Shown one piece after another: positions 1 through 5,266 of a DNA stretch of 6,048 nucleotides. The notes below the pieces were generated by a model, which saw nothing but the letters and a program-made list of their open reading frames with translations, was not told the origin of the DNA and ran no database searches. This DNA is from Thermoprotei archaeon. GTDB lineage: Archaea > Thermoproteota > Thermoprotei_A > Sulfolobales > Ignisphaeraceae. Position numbers and translations under genes: made by a program. Numbering within the stretch: the stretch's first letter is position 1; the number at the start of each line of letters is the position of its first letter. The stretch lies in NCBI GenBank assembly GCA_003661775.1, contig QMWT01000065.1, positions 1 to 6,048 of the forward strand, read 5' to 3'.

Positions 1-293
1 GCATCATAGAACACTCTCTTCCCTCTAGAGGAGATGAATGGTAGGAATGGATCGTGTATCAGTAGGAGTCTCCTGTCATACTGAGTTAGACTGTACATCT
101 GTTCCCATAGTCTACCACTGGTTACTGAGTTCACTAAGTCAGTAGGGGTCTTCCTCTCTATGCAGAGATCACCTATCACTATATCCCCTATATCCAGATA
201 CTCCCTCTCCACTCTGTACCCCATACTGTGGAACATCTCGTATACCCACTCTGGTTCCCTACTGTCTACAAGTACTACGACTCTATTCCTCAC
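1..293 (-). CDS. XPF/ERCC4-family structure-specific nuclease, N-terminal part (runs off left edge)
   Basis: The frame is open from a GTG at 293 to the left edge, about 97 codons, so only the N-terminal part is present. Residues 5-13 are a beta strand ending in VDSRE. Residues 36-52 give the catalytic signature GD-x8-ERK-xxx-D (D37, E46, R47, K48, D52), followed by SGRLWEQ at 59-65 and a strand LLLI at 76-79. This order is that of the ERCC4 nuclease domain of XPF, Mus81 and archaeal Hef, which cuts branched DNA near ss/ds junctions using a divalent metal. All catalytic residues visible are intact. The domain begins at the first residues, so there is no helicase in front of it, unlike Hef; a helix-hairpin-helix domain may follow outside the window. 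The start is set by GGGTGAT seven bases upstream. It overlaps the DUF2283 gene by 11 bases, so translation is probably coupled. Nuclease-family call is strong; the substrate is inferred. Confidence 0.88.
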   Translation of the reverse strand, partial: MRNRVVVLVDSREPEWVYEMFHSMGYRVEREYLDIGDIVIGDLCIERKTPTDLVNSVTSGRLWEQMYSLTQYDRRLLLIHDPFLPFISSRGKRVFYD

Positions 294-495
294 TCCCTAT
301 CACCCTTCTGATAGAGTCAATCATCTCCCTGTTAGTCAGTAGAATCTCTATCCCTACACACTTTCCATCTGAGTCTATGTCCAGTATCACTTCTACCTCA
401 TCGTGTATGGAGTGGTCTGTCTCACTGTCTGACAACTTGATGTACAGTGCACCTGTCTCCTCAATGTCTGCTAACTCAATCCTACAGTTGATCAT
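283..495 (-). CDS. DUF2283-family small protein
   Basis: This 70-residue protein matches the DUF2283 pattern: an early acidic stretch leading to GALYIKL (residues 15-21), then a strand with alternating hydrophobics (VEVILDID, about 34-41), a turn DSDGKCVG (41-48) and the typical GIEIL (48-52). The family is small, all-beta at its core, and has no established biochemical role; it is often found near toxin-antitoxin, mobile or viral genes. Length is normal for the family. The ATG overlaps the TGA of the ATPase gene in an ATGA junction, and its 3' end overlaps the nuclease start by 11 bases. It is therefore locked between a recombinase-like ATPase and a nuclease, which suggests co-expression, perhaps as an accessory or control subunit (inference). 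No clear ribosome binding site precedes it, consistent with coupling. Confidence 0.85.
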   Translation of the reverse strand: MINCRIELADIEETGALYIKLSDSETDHSIHDEVEVILDIDSDGKCVGIEILLTNREMIDSIRRVIGSEE

Positions 496-1415
496 AGTTT
501 CACACTCTTCTCCCTCTCAACATCTACGAATCCAGTGTTCCACTTGAGTCTCACCAGTCTAGGCATGATGTCCTTCTTGTACGGATGTCTCTTCAGTAGT
601 ACGTGTCTCAACTCAGTGATGTCTACTCCAATCAGCTGATTCTGTAACTTCTTCTTCTCATCAGCTCTGAGTCTCACTATCGCTAACTGAATCTTGAAGT
701 TACCCTTCACCTCATTCCCTCCCCATGGGTCTGGTACTATCCTATCCCTGAATGACACTCCATGACCAGTAACTACGAATGAGGTGTTCAGTCTCCTAGC
801 TATGGTAGACCAACTAGTGAATAGAGGACTCTCCAGACTCCTCCTACCAGAGTAGTTCTGTTCCTCAGACTCTATCACCTGCTTCACTGGACTAGTCCAA
901 CTGTCTATGATTACTAGAGAGTACTTCTTCTCCTCAATCATCTTGTACAGGTATGAGTTGTACACCCAGTCTGAGGTCTGTAGACTCTCCTTGAGGTCTG
1001 GTCTGTCACTCCTCTTGTCTCCCCACTTACTGGGGAACTTGATTCTAGGTACAGTCTTAGCCTGTTTCTTCTCTATCTGTAGGATGAATCCAGACAGTCT
1101 ACATAGGTCGAATATGTCCTCAGTGAATACTACGTCTATCCTACTGAGAGTGTCATCTGGAATACACCACCTCTTCTGGAAGTAGGAGAAGTACCTAGGC
1201 ATAGTGTAGTCAGTAAGCTGCACCTCAGTATCCACATACAGTACCCTCTTCTTCTGTACACCAGCTACGTGGAATGCAGTCTGGATACACATCCAAGTCT
1301 TCCCTATCTCCCTATCACCAAACACTAGTGATAACATTCCACTAGGGAATCCTCCATCCAGTAACTCATCTACAGTCTTACATCCAGTCTTAGCAAAGAA
1401 GAGAGGCATACCCAT
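492..1415 (-). CDS. RadA/RadB-like RecA-fold ATPase (recombinase paralogue)
   Basis: The protein opens with the RadB/KaiC-type lead-in GCKTVDELLDGG (11-22), then Walker A GDREIGKT (33-40), a VLYVDTE strand (58-64) whose E64 sits where RadA/RecA have the catalytic Glu, Walker B LVIID (167-171) and a VVTGHG strand near 215. Further on, PWGGNEVKG followed by IQLAIVRL matches the P-GG loop of RadA. There is no N-terminal helix-hairpin-helix domain, as in RadB. The Walker A to B distance is longer than in typical RadA/RadB, and the extra part (about 100-160) is rich in Lys and Arg. It probably binds ATP and DNA and aids strand pairing or loads partners; full recombinase activity is not shown. ATG 1415 abuts the TAG of the DHH gene, whose last codons carry GGAGGTG. 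ATG 1409 (codon 3) is an equally good start by spacing. Confidence 0.87.
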   Translation of the reverse strand: MGMPLFFAKTGCKTVDELLDGGFPSGMLSLVFGDREIGKTWMCIQTAFHVAGVQKKRVLYVDTEVQLTDYTMPRYFSYFQKRWCIPDDTLSRIDVVFTEDIFDLCRLSGFILQIEKKQAKTVPRIKFPSKWGDKRSDRPDLKESLQTSDWVYNSYLYKMIEEKKYSLVIIDSWTSPVKQVIESEEQNYSGRRSLESPLFTSWSTIARRLNTSFVVTGHGVSFRDRIVPDPWGGNEVKGNFKIQLAIVRLRADEKKKLQNQLIGVDITELRHVLLKRHPYKKDIMPRLVRLKWNTGFVDVEREKSVKL

Positions 1416-2342
1416 CTACACCTCCTTCCTCAACCTACTCCTGATTACAGGGAGGAGTTCAGTATCAGGTTCAATCCTGAATCCCATGTACCCTGCATGT
1501 CCTCCTACTGGGACTACATCCTCCAACTTCCTCTGTATCAGAGTGCTTAGTACTCCCCTAACACTCCCTTTCCCTAATCTCCTGTTGTAGACTATCACTG
1601 TAGTGTCATCCCTCTTCCATAGTAGAGTTGCTACTCTACTAGTTATATTCAGGTCACTACTGAACTCAAAGTACAGTATCTTCCCTACCTCTAAGAGGAA
1701 TCCCTCTTCAAACACTCTCTTCAACTCCTTCTCAACAATCTCTCTAGCCTCCCTGATACTCTGATCCCTAATGAGATCTAGAGGAGACTCAGCATTCTTC
1801 AGTATCCTAACTGCTATCTCAGGGTGATTCACCCTACAGAGATTGTTGATACCACTACTCAGTAACTTATATAGAGTGTAACTCCCTCCCTTCACTGATC
1901 CATAGGAGTAGTTAGTGAAGTGGTACTCATCTAGTAGTTCAGGGAATCTCTCCCATACCTCTACTGGAATCAGTTCAGGTTGGTTATCCCCTACTAGACC
2001 TACAGCTACCTTCCATCTCTCCTCTTCAGGAATGTAATCTCTAACCAGTCTGTAGACTATCAGGCTAGTGGGTACTCTATCCCATATGAGAGTGTACCTC
2101 CTATTCTCAGAGTGGTGTGGATGGTGGTCTATACACAGTCCACTCCACTCAGTGTCTACTGGTACCATATCCAGACAGATGAGAGTGTCCTCCTCTAGTT
2201 CACCAAAGTTCTCTGGGAAGTAGGCTCTCCTACCAGACACCCTGTAACTCAGTAGTACTAGACTACACACTCCATCTGCATCTGTATGACTAGCGATACT
2301 CCCCTCTCTCTCTAAGAAGGAGTCAAGTACCTCTATACTCAC
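1416..2342 (-). CDS. DHH/DHHA1 phosphoesterase, RecJ/GAN-like
   Basis: Counting from GTG 2342, the DHH-domain motifs are HTDADG (19-24), LDM with D58, DHHPHH (72-77) and GDN with D119. The C-terminal DHHA1 domain shows NITSRVATLLW, a GSVRGV turn and PVGGHAGYMGF with GGH at 280-282. All metal-binding residues expected of the family are present. The family uses two Mn or Mg ions to cut 5'-phosphorylated single-stranded DNA, RNA or short oligonucleotides. At 308 residues it has only the two core domains, as in NrnA-type enzymes, whereas archaeal GAN/RecJ proteins are longer. Position directly before a RadA-like ATPase favours a DNA role such as 5' resection (inference). An upstream GTG at 2351 is in frame but lies inside the ribosome binding site GAGGTGAT, so GTG 2342 is preferred. 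Confidence 0.88.
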   Translation of the reverse strand: MSIEVLDSFLEREGSIASHTDADGVCSLVLLSYRVSGRRAYFPENFGELEEDTLICLDMVPVDTEWSGLCIDHHPHHSENRRYTLIWDRVPTSLIVYRLVRDYIPEEERWKVAVGLVGDNQPELIPVEVWERFPELLDEYHFTNYSYGSVKGGSYTLYKLLSSGINNLCRVNHPEIAVRILKNAESPLDLIRDQSIREAREIVEKELKRVFEEGFLLEVGKILYFEFSSDLNITSRVATLLWKRDDTTVIVYNRRLGKGSVRGVLSTLIQRKLEDVVPVGGHAGYMGFRIEPDTELLPVIRSRLRKEV

Positions 2343-2348
2343 ACGTAT

Positions 2349-2365
2349 CACCTCAAAAGAAGAGT
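2349..2365 (-). promoter_or_regulatory. short pyrimidine + GAGGTG element, copy 5
   Basis: Upstream of GTG 2342 (DHH gene). Coding strand shows ACTCTTCTTTTGAGGTGAT. It is shorter than the other copies and has TTTT, the only such run noticed in the window. No matching stem is seen. Confidence 0.5.
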
Positions 2366-2374
2366 CTACTCACT

Positions 2375-2596
2375 CTACTCCCCAGTGAGGTAGAACTCCA
2401 GTCTGAGTCTCTCAGCCTCATCCTCTTCTCTAACAGTGTACTCAATCCAAGCATCTGGATAGTCTGGTAGGATCACTGCATGACACTTGGTACAGAACAG
2501 TCCAACTCTCACCCACCTAGGCTTAGGTACACTCTTGAACACGTACAGTGTTATGAGTCTACCTCCACATGAGTGTTTGAATCTCCCTCTACCCAT
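2375..2596 (-). CDS. small zinc-finger-like protein, 73 residues
   Basis: The sequence has HSCGG (H8, C10) and FCTKCH (C35, C38, H39), a spacing able to bind one zinc ion, with a basic middle part (KSVPKPRW) between the two halves. The C-terminal third is acidic and helical (REEDEAERLRLEFYL). The basic N-terminus and zinc site suggest nucleic-acid or protein binding, but no family is recognised. ATG 2596 follows GGGAGGAG closely. It stands alone: 34 bases separate it from the gene upstream and 32 from the DHH gene downstream. Of the genes preceded by a real gap it is the only one without the pyrimidine-GAGGTG element; a TATA-like sequence lies before it instead. Confidence 0.72.
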   Translation of the reverse strand: MGRGRFKHSCGGRLITLYVFKSVPKPRWVRVGLFCTKCHAVILPDYPDAWIEYTVREEDEAERLRLEFYLTGE

Positions 2597-2642
2597 CTCT
2601 CCTCCCTAACCAAACTAGATGGAGAAGTCTCTATATATACAT
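2597..2642 (-). promoter_or_regulatory. possible promoter (TATA-like) and leader for the 73-residue zinc protein
   Basis: On the coding strand GAAATGTATATATAG (around 2630-2642) resembles an archaeal BRE/TATA box and is the most A/T-rich stretch noticed. It ends about 34 bases before ATG 2596, so a transcript would start close to the ribosome binding site GGGAGGAG. CTTCTCC at 2621-2627 could pair with GGAGGAG. The TATA-like bases also encode the end of the preceding gene (MYI-stop), so the match could be coincidental. Confidence 0.35.
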
Positions 2643-2882
2643 TTCTCTCTTACCTCTGTGTGATAGTCTACTCCTACTCCTACGTATCCTCTTCCTCCTC
2701 TGTCTAATCAACTCCTCCTTAGGCATCAGTCTGTTCACGTATACGTAGACATCCTGATAGAGGAGACTCTTCAGTACCTCCACTAGTCCATCAATAGTCT
2801 CTGGTGTACTGTCCTTCTCTAAGACTAGGATCAGATTCTGACCTTCTCTCCTAACTTCAGATAGAGTAGCATAGATCTGCAT
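2631..2882 (-). CDS. unknown 83-residue protein with strongly basic tail
   Basis: No family recognised. The first 55 residues predict as a small alpha/beta domain: strand IYATLSEV, strand NLILVLEK, helix TPETIDGLVEVLKSLL, strand DVYVYVN. From residue 60 to the end the chain is dominated by Arg and Lys (RQRRKRIRRSRSR and on), a likely unstructured nucleic-acid-binding tail. This architecture suits a small DNA- or RNA-binding protein of the element, but that is inference from charge only. ATG 2882 is preceded by GGGGTGA at eight bases, itself preceded by a pyrimidine tract. The last codons form TGTATATATAG, which doubles as a TATA-like sequence for the next gene. Confidence 0.7.
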   Translation of the reverse strand: MQIYATLSEVRREGQNLILVLEKDSTPETIDGLVEVLKSLLYQDVYVYVNRLMPKEELIRQRRKRIRRSRSRLSHRGKREMYI

Positions 2883-2890
2883 ATCCGATT

Positions 2891-2920
2891 CACCCCAATA
2901 GAAAGAAGGAGAGAGAGGTT
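2891..2920 (-). promoter_or_regulatory. pyrimidine tract + GGGGTG element, copy 4 (variant)
   Basis: Upstream of ATG 2882. Coding strand shows AACCTCTCTCTCC, then CTTTCTATTGGGGTGA. CTTTCT is three bases before the binding site, as in copy 1. ACCTC can still pair with the changed GGGGT through one G-U pair. Confidence 0.55.
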
Positions 2921-2925
2921 ACTGT

Positions 2926-3108
2926 CTACCTGTACATCTGTCCACTACTCTCACTGGATATCCTAGAGAGGTACTCTCTCAGCTCTCCCTGACTCATCCT
3001 CACAATCTTCTCGAAGAGGGACATCAGGAAGTCAGTAGCTGAATCCACATCACTGAAGTACACTCTGATGAATCCCCATAACTCAACTACTATTCTAGAC
3101 TCACTCAT
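2926..3108 (-). CDS. unknown 60-residue protein
   Basis: No family recognised. It has an N-terminal strand (RIVVELWGFIRVYF), then a helix (DVDSATDFLMSLFEKIVRM) and a second helix (QGELREYLSRISSE), a compact beta-alpha fold without cysteines or a membrane segment. In-frame GTG 3117 and ATG 3114 exist upstream, but both lie within the ribosome binding site GAGGTGAT, so ATG 3108, six bases after GGTG, is chosen. It is a single-gene unit, with 40 bases before it and 43 after it, both holding the pyrimidine-GAGGTG element or its GGGGTG variant. Confidence 0.66.
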   Translation of the reverse strand: MSESRIVVELWGFIRVYFSDVDSATDFLMSLFEKIVRMSQGELREYLSRISSESSGQMYR

Positions 3109-3114
3109 ACCCAT

Positions 3115-3142
3115 CACCTCAGTAGAGAGAAAGAGAGGAGAG
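3115..3142 (-). promoter_or_regulatory. pyrimidine tract + GAGGTG element, copy 3
   Basis: Upstream of ATG 3108. Coding strand shows CTCCTCTCTTTCTCTCT, then ACTGAGGTGAT. CTTTCT is seven bases before GAGGTG, as in copy 2. Only a four-pair CCTC/GAGG stem is possible. Confidence 0.55.
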
Positions 3143-3148
3143 TGGTCA

Positions 3149-4087
3149 CTAGTGTCCCTCTAGATTCCTGTTGTACATCTCCCTATGTATCATTCTCCTC
3201 ATACTGTTGTAGAGTCTCCTAGCTACACTGTTGTTCCTAGTCCTAGATGCTACATACGAGATACTCTGTAGTAGAGCATACTGGTTGTACCCATACCTCT
3301 TGATGTCACTCTGTAACCTCCACTCTAGGAGACTCCTATCCCTTCTACTCATACCCTTACTGAGTTTCTCTATAGTCTCTCTTAGTCTGATAGCATCTAG
3401 AGGTTCATCCAGTAGACTCACTAGTCTCTCTATTCTGAATCTCCTACTCACCATCTCTCTAATCCTCTTCTCCACTCTCATCAGTATGCTCTCTAGTGTC
3501 CCTCTGTGTACTGCTACTGCATAGTCCTCTACTACTATTGAGTTCTCACATGTCTCATTCTGTACCAGTAGGGAGATGTGGATAGCATCTCTAACTGTGT
3601 TAGCATTACTCACCTGTAGGTACACTGCATAGGGTTCATCTGTCCTATCCAGTAGAGTCCTATCCAGTTGTAGTCTAAGAGTAGTCCTCCTAAGGAATCT
3701 GGTAGTCTGTTTCCTGTACACTGTTATTCCCATACTCTTCAGTATCTCCTCTACGAACGTGAATAGAGTCCTATGTGGTATGGGAGTGTACTCTGGAGTA
3801 GCTACCCTCACTAGGAAGAGAGTTCCATTCTCTACACACAGGTAGGTGAATACCAGAGTCTTCTCTGAGTTCTCCTGAATAGCACTAGTGAGTGTACACA
3901 TTCTCTCATCTCTAGTCATCCTCCTGTACTTGGTTACTCTGACTCCTAGGTGTCTGAACAGCTTGTACAGATGCTTCTTAGGTACCACTACCTCATACTT
4001 AGGAGTCTCTAGTACTAGGTATGGGTGAGTCTCTACTACACGTATGTCTCCTACTCTCACCTTCTCATTCAGGAACACTACTCTCAT
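3149..4087 (-). CDS. DUF932-like phage/plasmid protein
   Basis: The 312-residue protein is Arg-rich and soluble. Three regions resemble DUF932 proteins: VYLQVSNANTVRDAIHISLL (155-174) fits the family's NSxDGSxAI strand; QNETCENSIVV (176-186) sits where the family has its VCTNG motif, followed by AVAVHRGTL (190-198); and YNQYALLQSISYVASRT (267-283) fits the C-terminal NAVTEYV-like helix. The individual motifs are weak and the NG of CTNG is not kept, so this is a fold-level suggestion. DUF932 proteins are widespread in phages and plasmids and have no settled biochemical function. The helical stretch 199-265 is densely charged (RVEKRIREMVSRRFRIER), which could contact nucleic acid. ATG 4087 follows GGGGAGA directly and overlaps the preceding gene by 23 bases, so coupled translation is likely. 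Confidence 0.8.
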   Translation of the reverse strand: MRVVFLNEKVRVGDIRVVETHPYLVLETPKYEVVVPKKHLYKLFRHLGVRVTKYRRMTRDERMCTLTSAIQENSEKTLVFTYLCVENGTLFLVRVATPEYTPIPHRTLFTFVEEILKSMGITVYRKQTTRFLRRTTLRLQLDRTLLDRTDEPYAVYLQVSNANTVRDAIHISLLVQNETCENSIVVEDYAVAVHRGTLESILMRVEKRIREMVSRRFRIERLVSLLDEPLDAIRLRETIEKLSKGMSRRDRSLLEWRLQSDIKRYGYNQYALLQSISYVASRTRNNSVARRLYNSMRRMIHREMYNRNLEGH

Positions 4088-4358
4088 TCTCCCCTAGACT
4101 CACTATTGTGGAGTATACGACACTACTCTCCAGTAGCTTCTCTAGGGTACAGAGGACACTGTCTACTGCATCTCCACTGAGTAGGACTGTAACTGGAGTG
4201 TCTATCCAACAGTATGCACTACCATTGGTGAATAGGAGAGTGAATCCAACTCTGTGACTGAACACTACTCTAATCACTATCCTCTCTGAATCCTCCTGTA
4301 TCTCCAGTGTGTAGTCTAGAGAGTGTAGTGGAGAGTAGCACTTGTAGACTATGGACAT
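4065..4358 (-). CDS. unknown 97-residue beta-rich protein
   Basis: No family recognised. Residues 14-60 alternate hydrophobic strands and turns (YTLEIQE, IVIRVVFSH, GFTLLFTNG, AYCWIDTPVTVLL), followed by one helix (DAVDSVLCTLEKLLES) and a short strand (YSTIVSL), ending in an acidic tail. There is no signal peptide, membrane segment or metal motif. ATG 4358 is preceded by GGAGG at eight bases. It overlaps its upstream neighbour by 10 bases and its downstream neighbour by 23 bases, in different frames, placing it between a membrane protein and the DUF932-like protein. It may be a partner of either; nothing in the sequence decides this. Confidence 0.68.
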   Translation of the reverse strand: MSIVYKCYSPLHSLDYTLEIQEDSERIVIRVVFSHRVGFTLLFTNGSAYCWIDTPVTVLLSGDAVDSVLCTLEKLLESSVVYSTIVSLGENESSVPE

Positions 4359-4579
4359 ACCACATCCCTCCAGTAGACTCTAAGGAATAGAGGGATACTC
4401 TCCGTAAGGGTACTCCAATATGGGATTTCCAGTGGCTCTACCACTACCTCTTCATTCTCTTCATAGACTGCTACTATCCTCATCCTCAGGTCTCTCCACA
4501 TCCTAGTGAACTGTACTAGGAAGTAGAGTAGAGCTGTAGGGATGAGGAGTACTACTAGTACTCTCCAGAGTATCCTCAA
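4349..4579 (-). CDS. small single-pass membrane protein
   Basis: From TTG 4579 the 76-residue product begins with a hydrophobic helix (ILWRVLVVLLIPTALLYFLVQF, split by one Arg near its start), then a basic stretch (TRMWRDLRMR) and an acidic tail (YEENEEVVVEPLE). This is a single membrane anchor; the basic residues after the helix favour that end being cytoplasmic. No family is recognised. A TTG at 4594 would add five residues but lies inside the ribosome binding site GAGGTGGTG, so TTG 4579, seven bases after GGTG, is preferred. This is the first gene of a three-gene coupled block and has the strongest potential hairpin over its ribosome binding site in the window (9 base pairs, 4584-4618). 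Confidence 0.66.
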   Translation of the reverse strand: MRILWRVLVVLLIPTALLYFLVQFTRMWRDLRMRIVAVYEENEEVVVEPLEIPYWSTLTESIPLFLRVYWRDVVCP

Positions 4580-4583
4580 GGTA

Positions 4584-4618
4584 CACCACCTCAACAGAGA
4601 GAAAGAAGAGAGGTAGTG
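4584..4618 (-). promoter_or_regulatory. pyrimidine tract + GAGGTG element, copy 2, with 9-bp potential hairpin
   Basis: Upstream of the TTG at 4579. Coding strand CACTACCTC (4618-4610) can pair with GAGGTGGTG (4592-4584), eight Watson-Crick pairs and one G-U, enclosing a 17-base pyrimidine-rich loop with CTTTCTCTCT. The paired segment is the ribosome binding site itself, so the hairpin would hide it. Confidence 0.6.
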
Positions 4619-4621
4619 AGT

Positions 4622-4756
4622 CTATCTCCTCACTGGTTCTAGGACTACCAGTTCAACACTGTTCAGTAGGGATTGAGAGAGTAGGACTATACTCCCTCTC
4701 TTGATGTCAATCTCATCTCCATACCTGACTCTAATCTTCCTTACTCTGTACTTCAT
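4622..4756 (-). CDS. unknown 44-residue protein
   Basis: A short reading frame begins MKYRVRKIRVRYGDEIDIKR and ends PVRR. It predicts as a small beta structure: a very basic first strand, a turn YGDEID, a strand SIVLL, a short SQSLLNS segment, and a strand VELVVLE. It fills an otherwise empty stretch. Its ATG overlaps the TGA of the preceding zinc protein in an ATGA junction, and GAGGAGAG lies about nine bases upstream; these two facts are the main reasons to accept it. No family or function is recognised. Confidence 0.6.
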   Translation of the reverse strand: MKYRVRKIRVRYGDEIDIKRGSIVLLSQSLLNSVELVVLEPVRR

Positions 4757-4887
4757 CTACTCACTCTCCTCTTGTCATAACACTCCCTACATACGAATAG
4801 ACAGTCTATGTAGAAGTACCTATCTACACTCTGTAGACAGTCCATACAGACTCTCCCTCTAGTCAGTACCCACTCTCTCAGAGACAT
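4753..4887 (-). CDS. 44-residue zinc-ribbon protein (CxxC-x16-CxxC)
   Basis: The frame begins MSLREWVLTRGRVCMDCLQS and holds two cysteine pairs, CMDC (14-17) and CREC (34-37... counting FVCREC), 15-16 residues apart, with a hydrophobic aromatic loop (RYFYIDCLFV) between and a basic end (KRRVSR). This is a complete small treble-clef or zinc-ribbon knuckle arrangement. Such proteins often bind nucleic acid or other proteins, but no family is recognised. ATG 4887 lies inside the 3' end of the deoxyribosyltransferase-like gene (29-base overlap) and is preceded by GGAGAGGAGAGG. Its stop overlaps the next start (ATGA). The conserved cysteines and coupling on both sides argue against a chance frame. 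Confidence 0.7.
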   Translation of the reverse strand: MSLREWVLTRGRVCMDCLQSVDRYFYIDCLFVCRECYDKRRVSR

Positions 4888-5266
4888 CCTCTCCTCTCCC
4901 CATACTGAGTACTTTCAGACTAGCCTCTACCTCTCTCCATTCCGTACACACCTGAGTGAATGAGAGGAATGGGTGATTCCTCATCTCTGGAGATAGGAGG
5001 TAACAGACCACTGGTTTCCCTATGGTATACGCATACATCATCTCCATACACACTCCCCATCCAGTCTCCCCTCTCTTCAGTATAGCTAGTACACAGTCAC
5101 TCTCCCCTATAGCCTCTAGATCCCTATTGAAGATGTACTCTCCACTCCCAGTCTGATCAGTATTCCTGAATGGATTGTACACTTCATACCCTAGTAACTC
5201 CAGTAGCCTAGTTACTACCTCTCCTAACTGTCTGTAAGCAAACTGATGTGCTAGATAGACTCTCAC
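4859..5266 (-). CDS. nucleoside 2-deoxyribosyltransferase-like protein
   Basis: The 135-residue protein starts with the family's strand and loop VYLAHQF (3-9), then YEVYNPF (27-33), a helix leading to NRDLEAIGESDCVLAIL (47-63), and GWGVCMEMMYAYTIGKPVV (69-87), where E75 corresponds to the nucleophilic Glu of nucleoside 2-deoxyribosyltransferases. Length and motif order fit that family (Rossmann-like, related to TIR and SLOG folds). Known members cleave or exchange the base of deoxynucleosides or deoxynucleotides; in viruses and defence loci relatives act on nucleotide pools or signalling nucleotides. Substrate cannot be read here. GTG 5266 overlaps the TGA of the membrane-protein gene (GTGA), after GAGGAGGGG. 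The last 11 residues overlap the next gene and lie outside the conserved fold. Confidence 0.78.
   Translation of the reverse strand: MRVYLAHQFAYRQLGEVVTRLLELLGYEVYNPFRNTDQTGSGEYIFNRDLEAIGESDCVLAILKRGETGWGVCMEMMYAYTIGKPVVCYLLSPEMRNHPFLSFTQVCTEWREVEASLKVLSMGRGEDVSERVGTD

Noticed and set aside
160..342. Plus-strand open frame of 60 codons
   Set aside because: It is antisense to the XPF-like nuclease, whose catalytic signature leaves no doubt about the coding strand.
907..1185. Plus-strand open frame of 92 codons
   Set aside because: It lies antisense inside the RadA-like gene, is Ser/Leu-rich as expected of the complement of purine-rich coding DNA, and has no ribosome binding site or family motif.
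2349..2351. GTG 2351 as the start of the DHH gene
   Set aside because: It is inside GAGGTGAT, the ribosome binding site. GTG 2342, six bases after GGTG, fits the spacing seen at other starts.
3231..3524. Plus-strand open frame of 97 codons
   Set aside because: Antisense to the DUF932-like gene; Leu/Ser repeats come from the complement of Arg/Glu codons and only mimic a membrane protein.
4021..4257. Plus-strand open frame of 78 codons
   Set aside because: Antisense to two overlapping minus-strand genes; no initiation signal and composition typical of a shadow frame.
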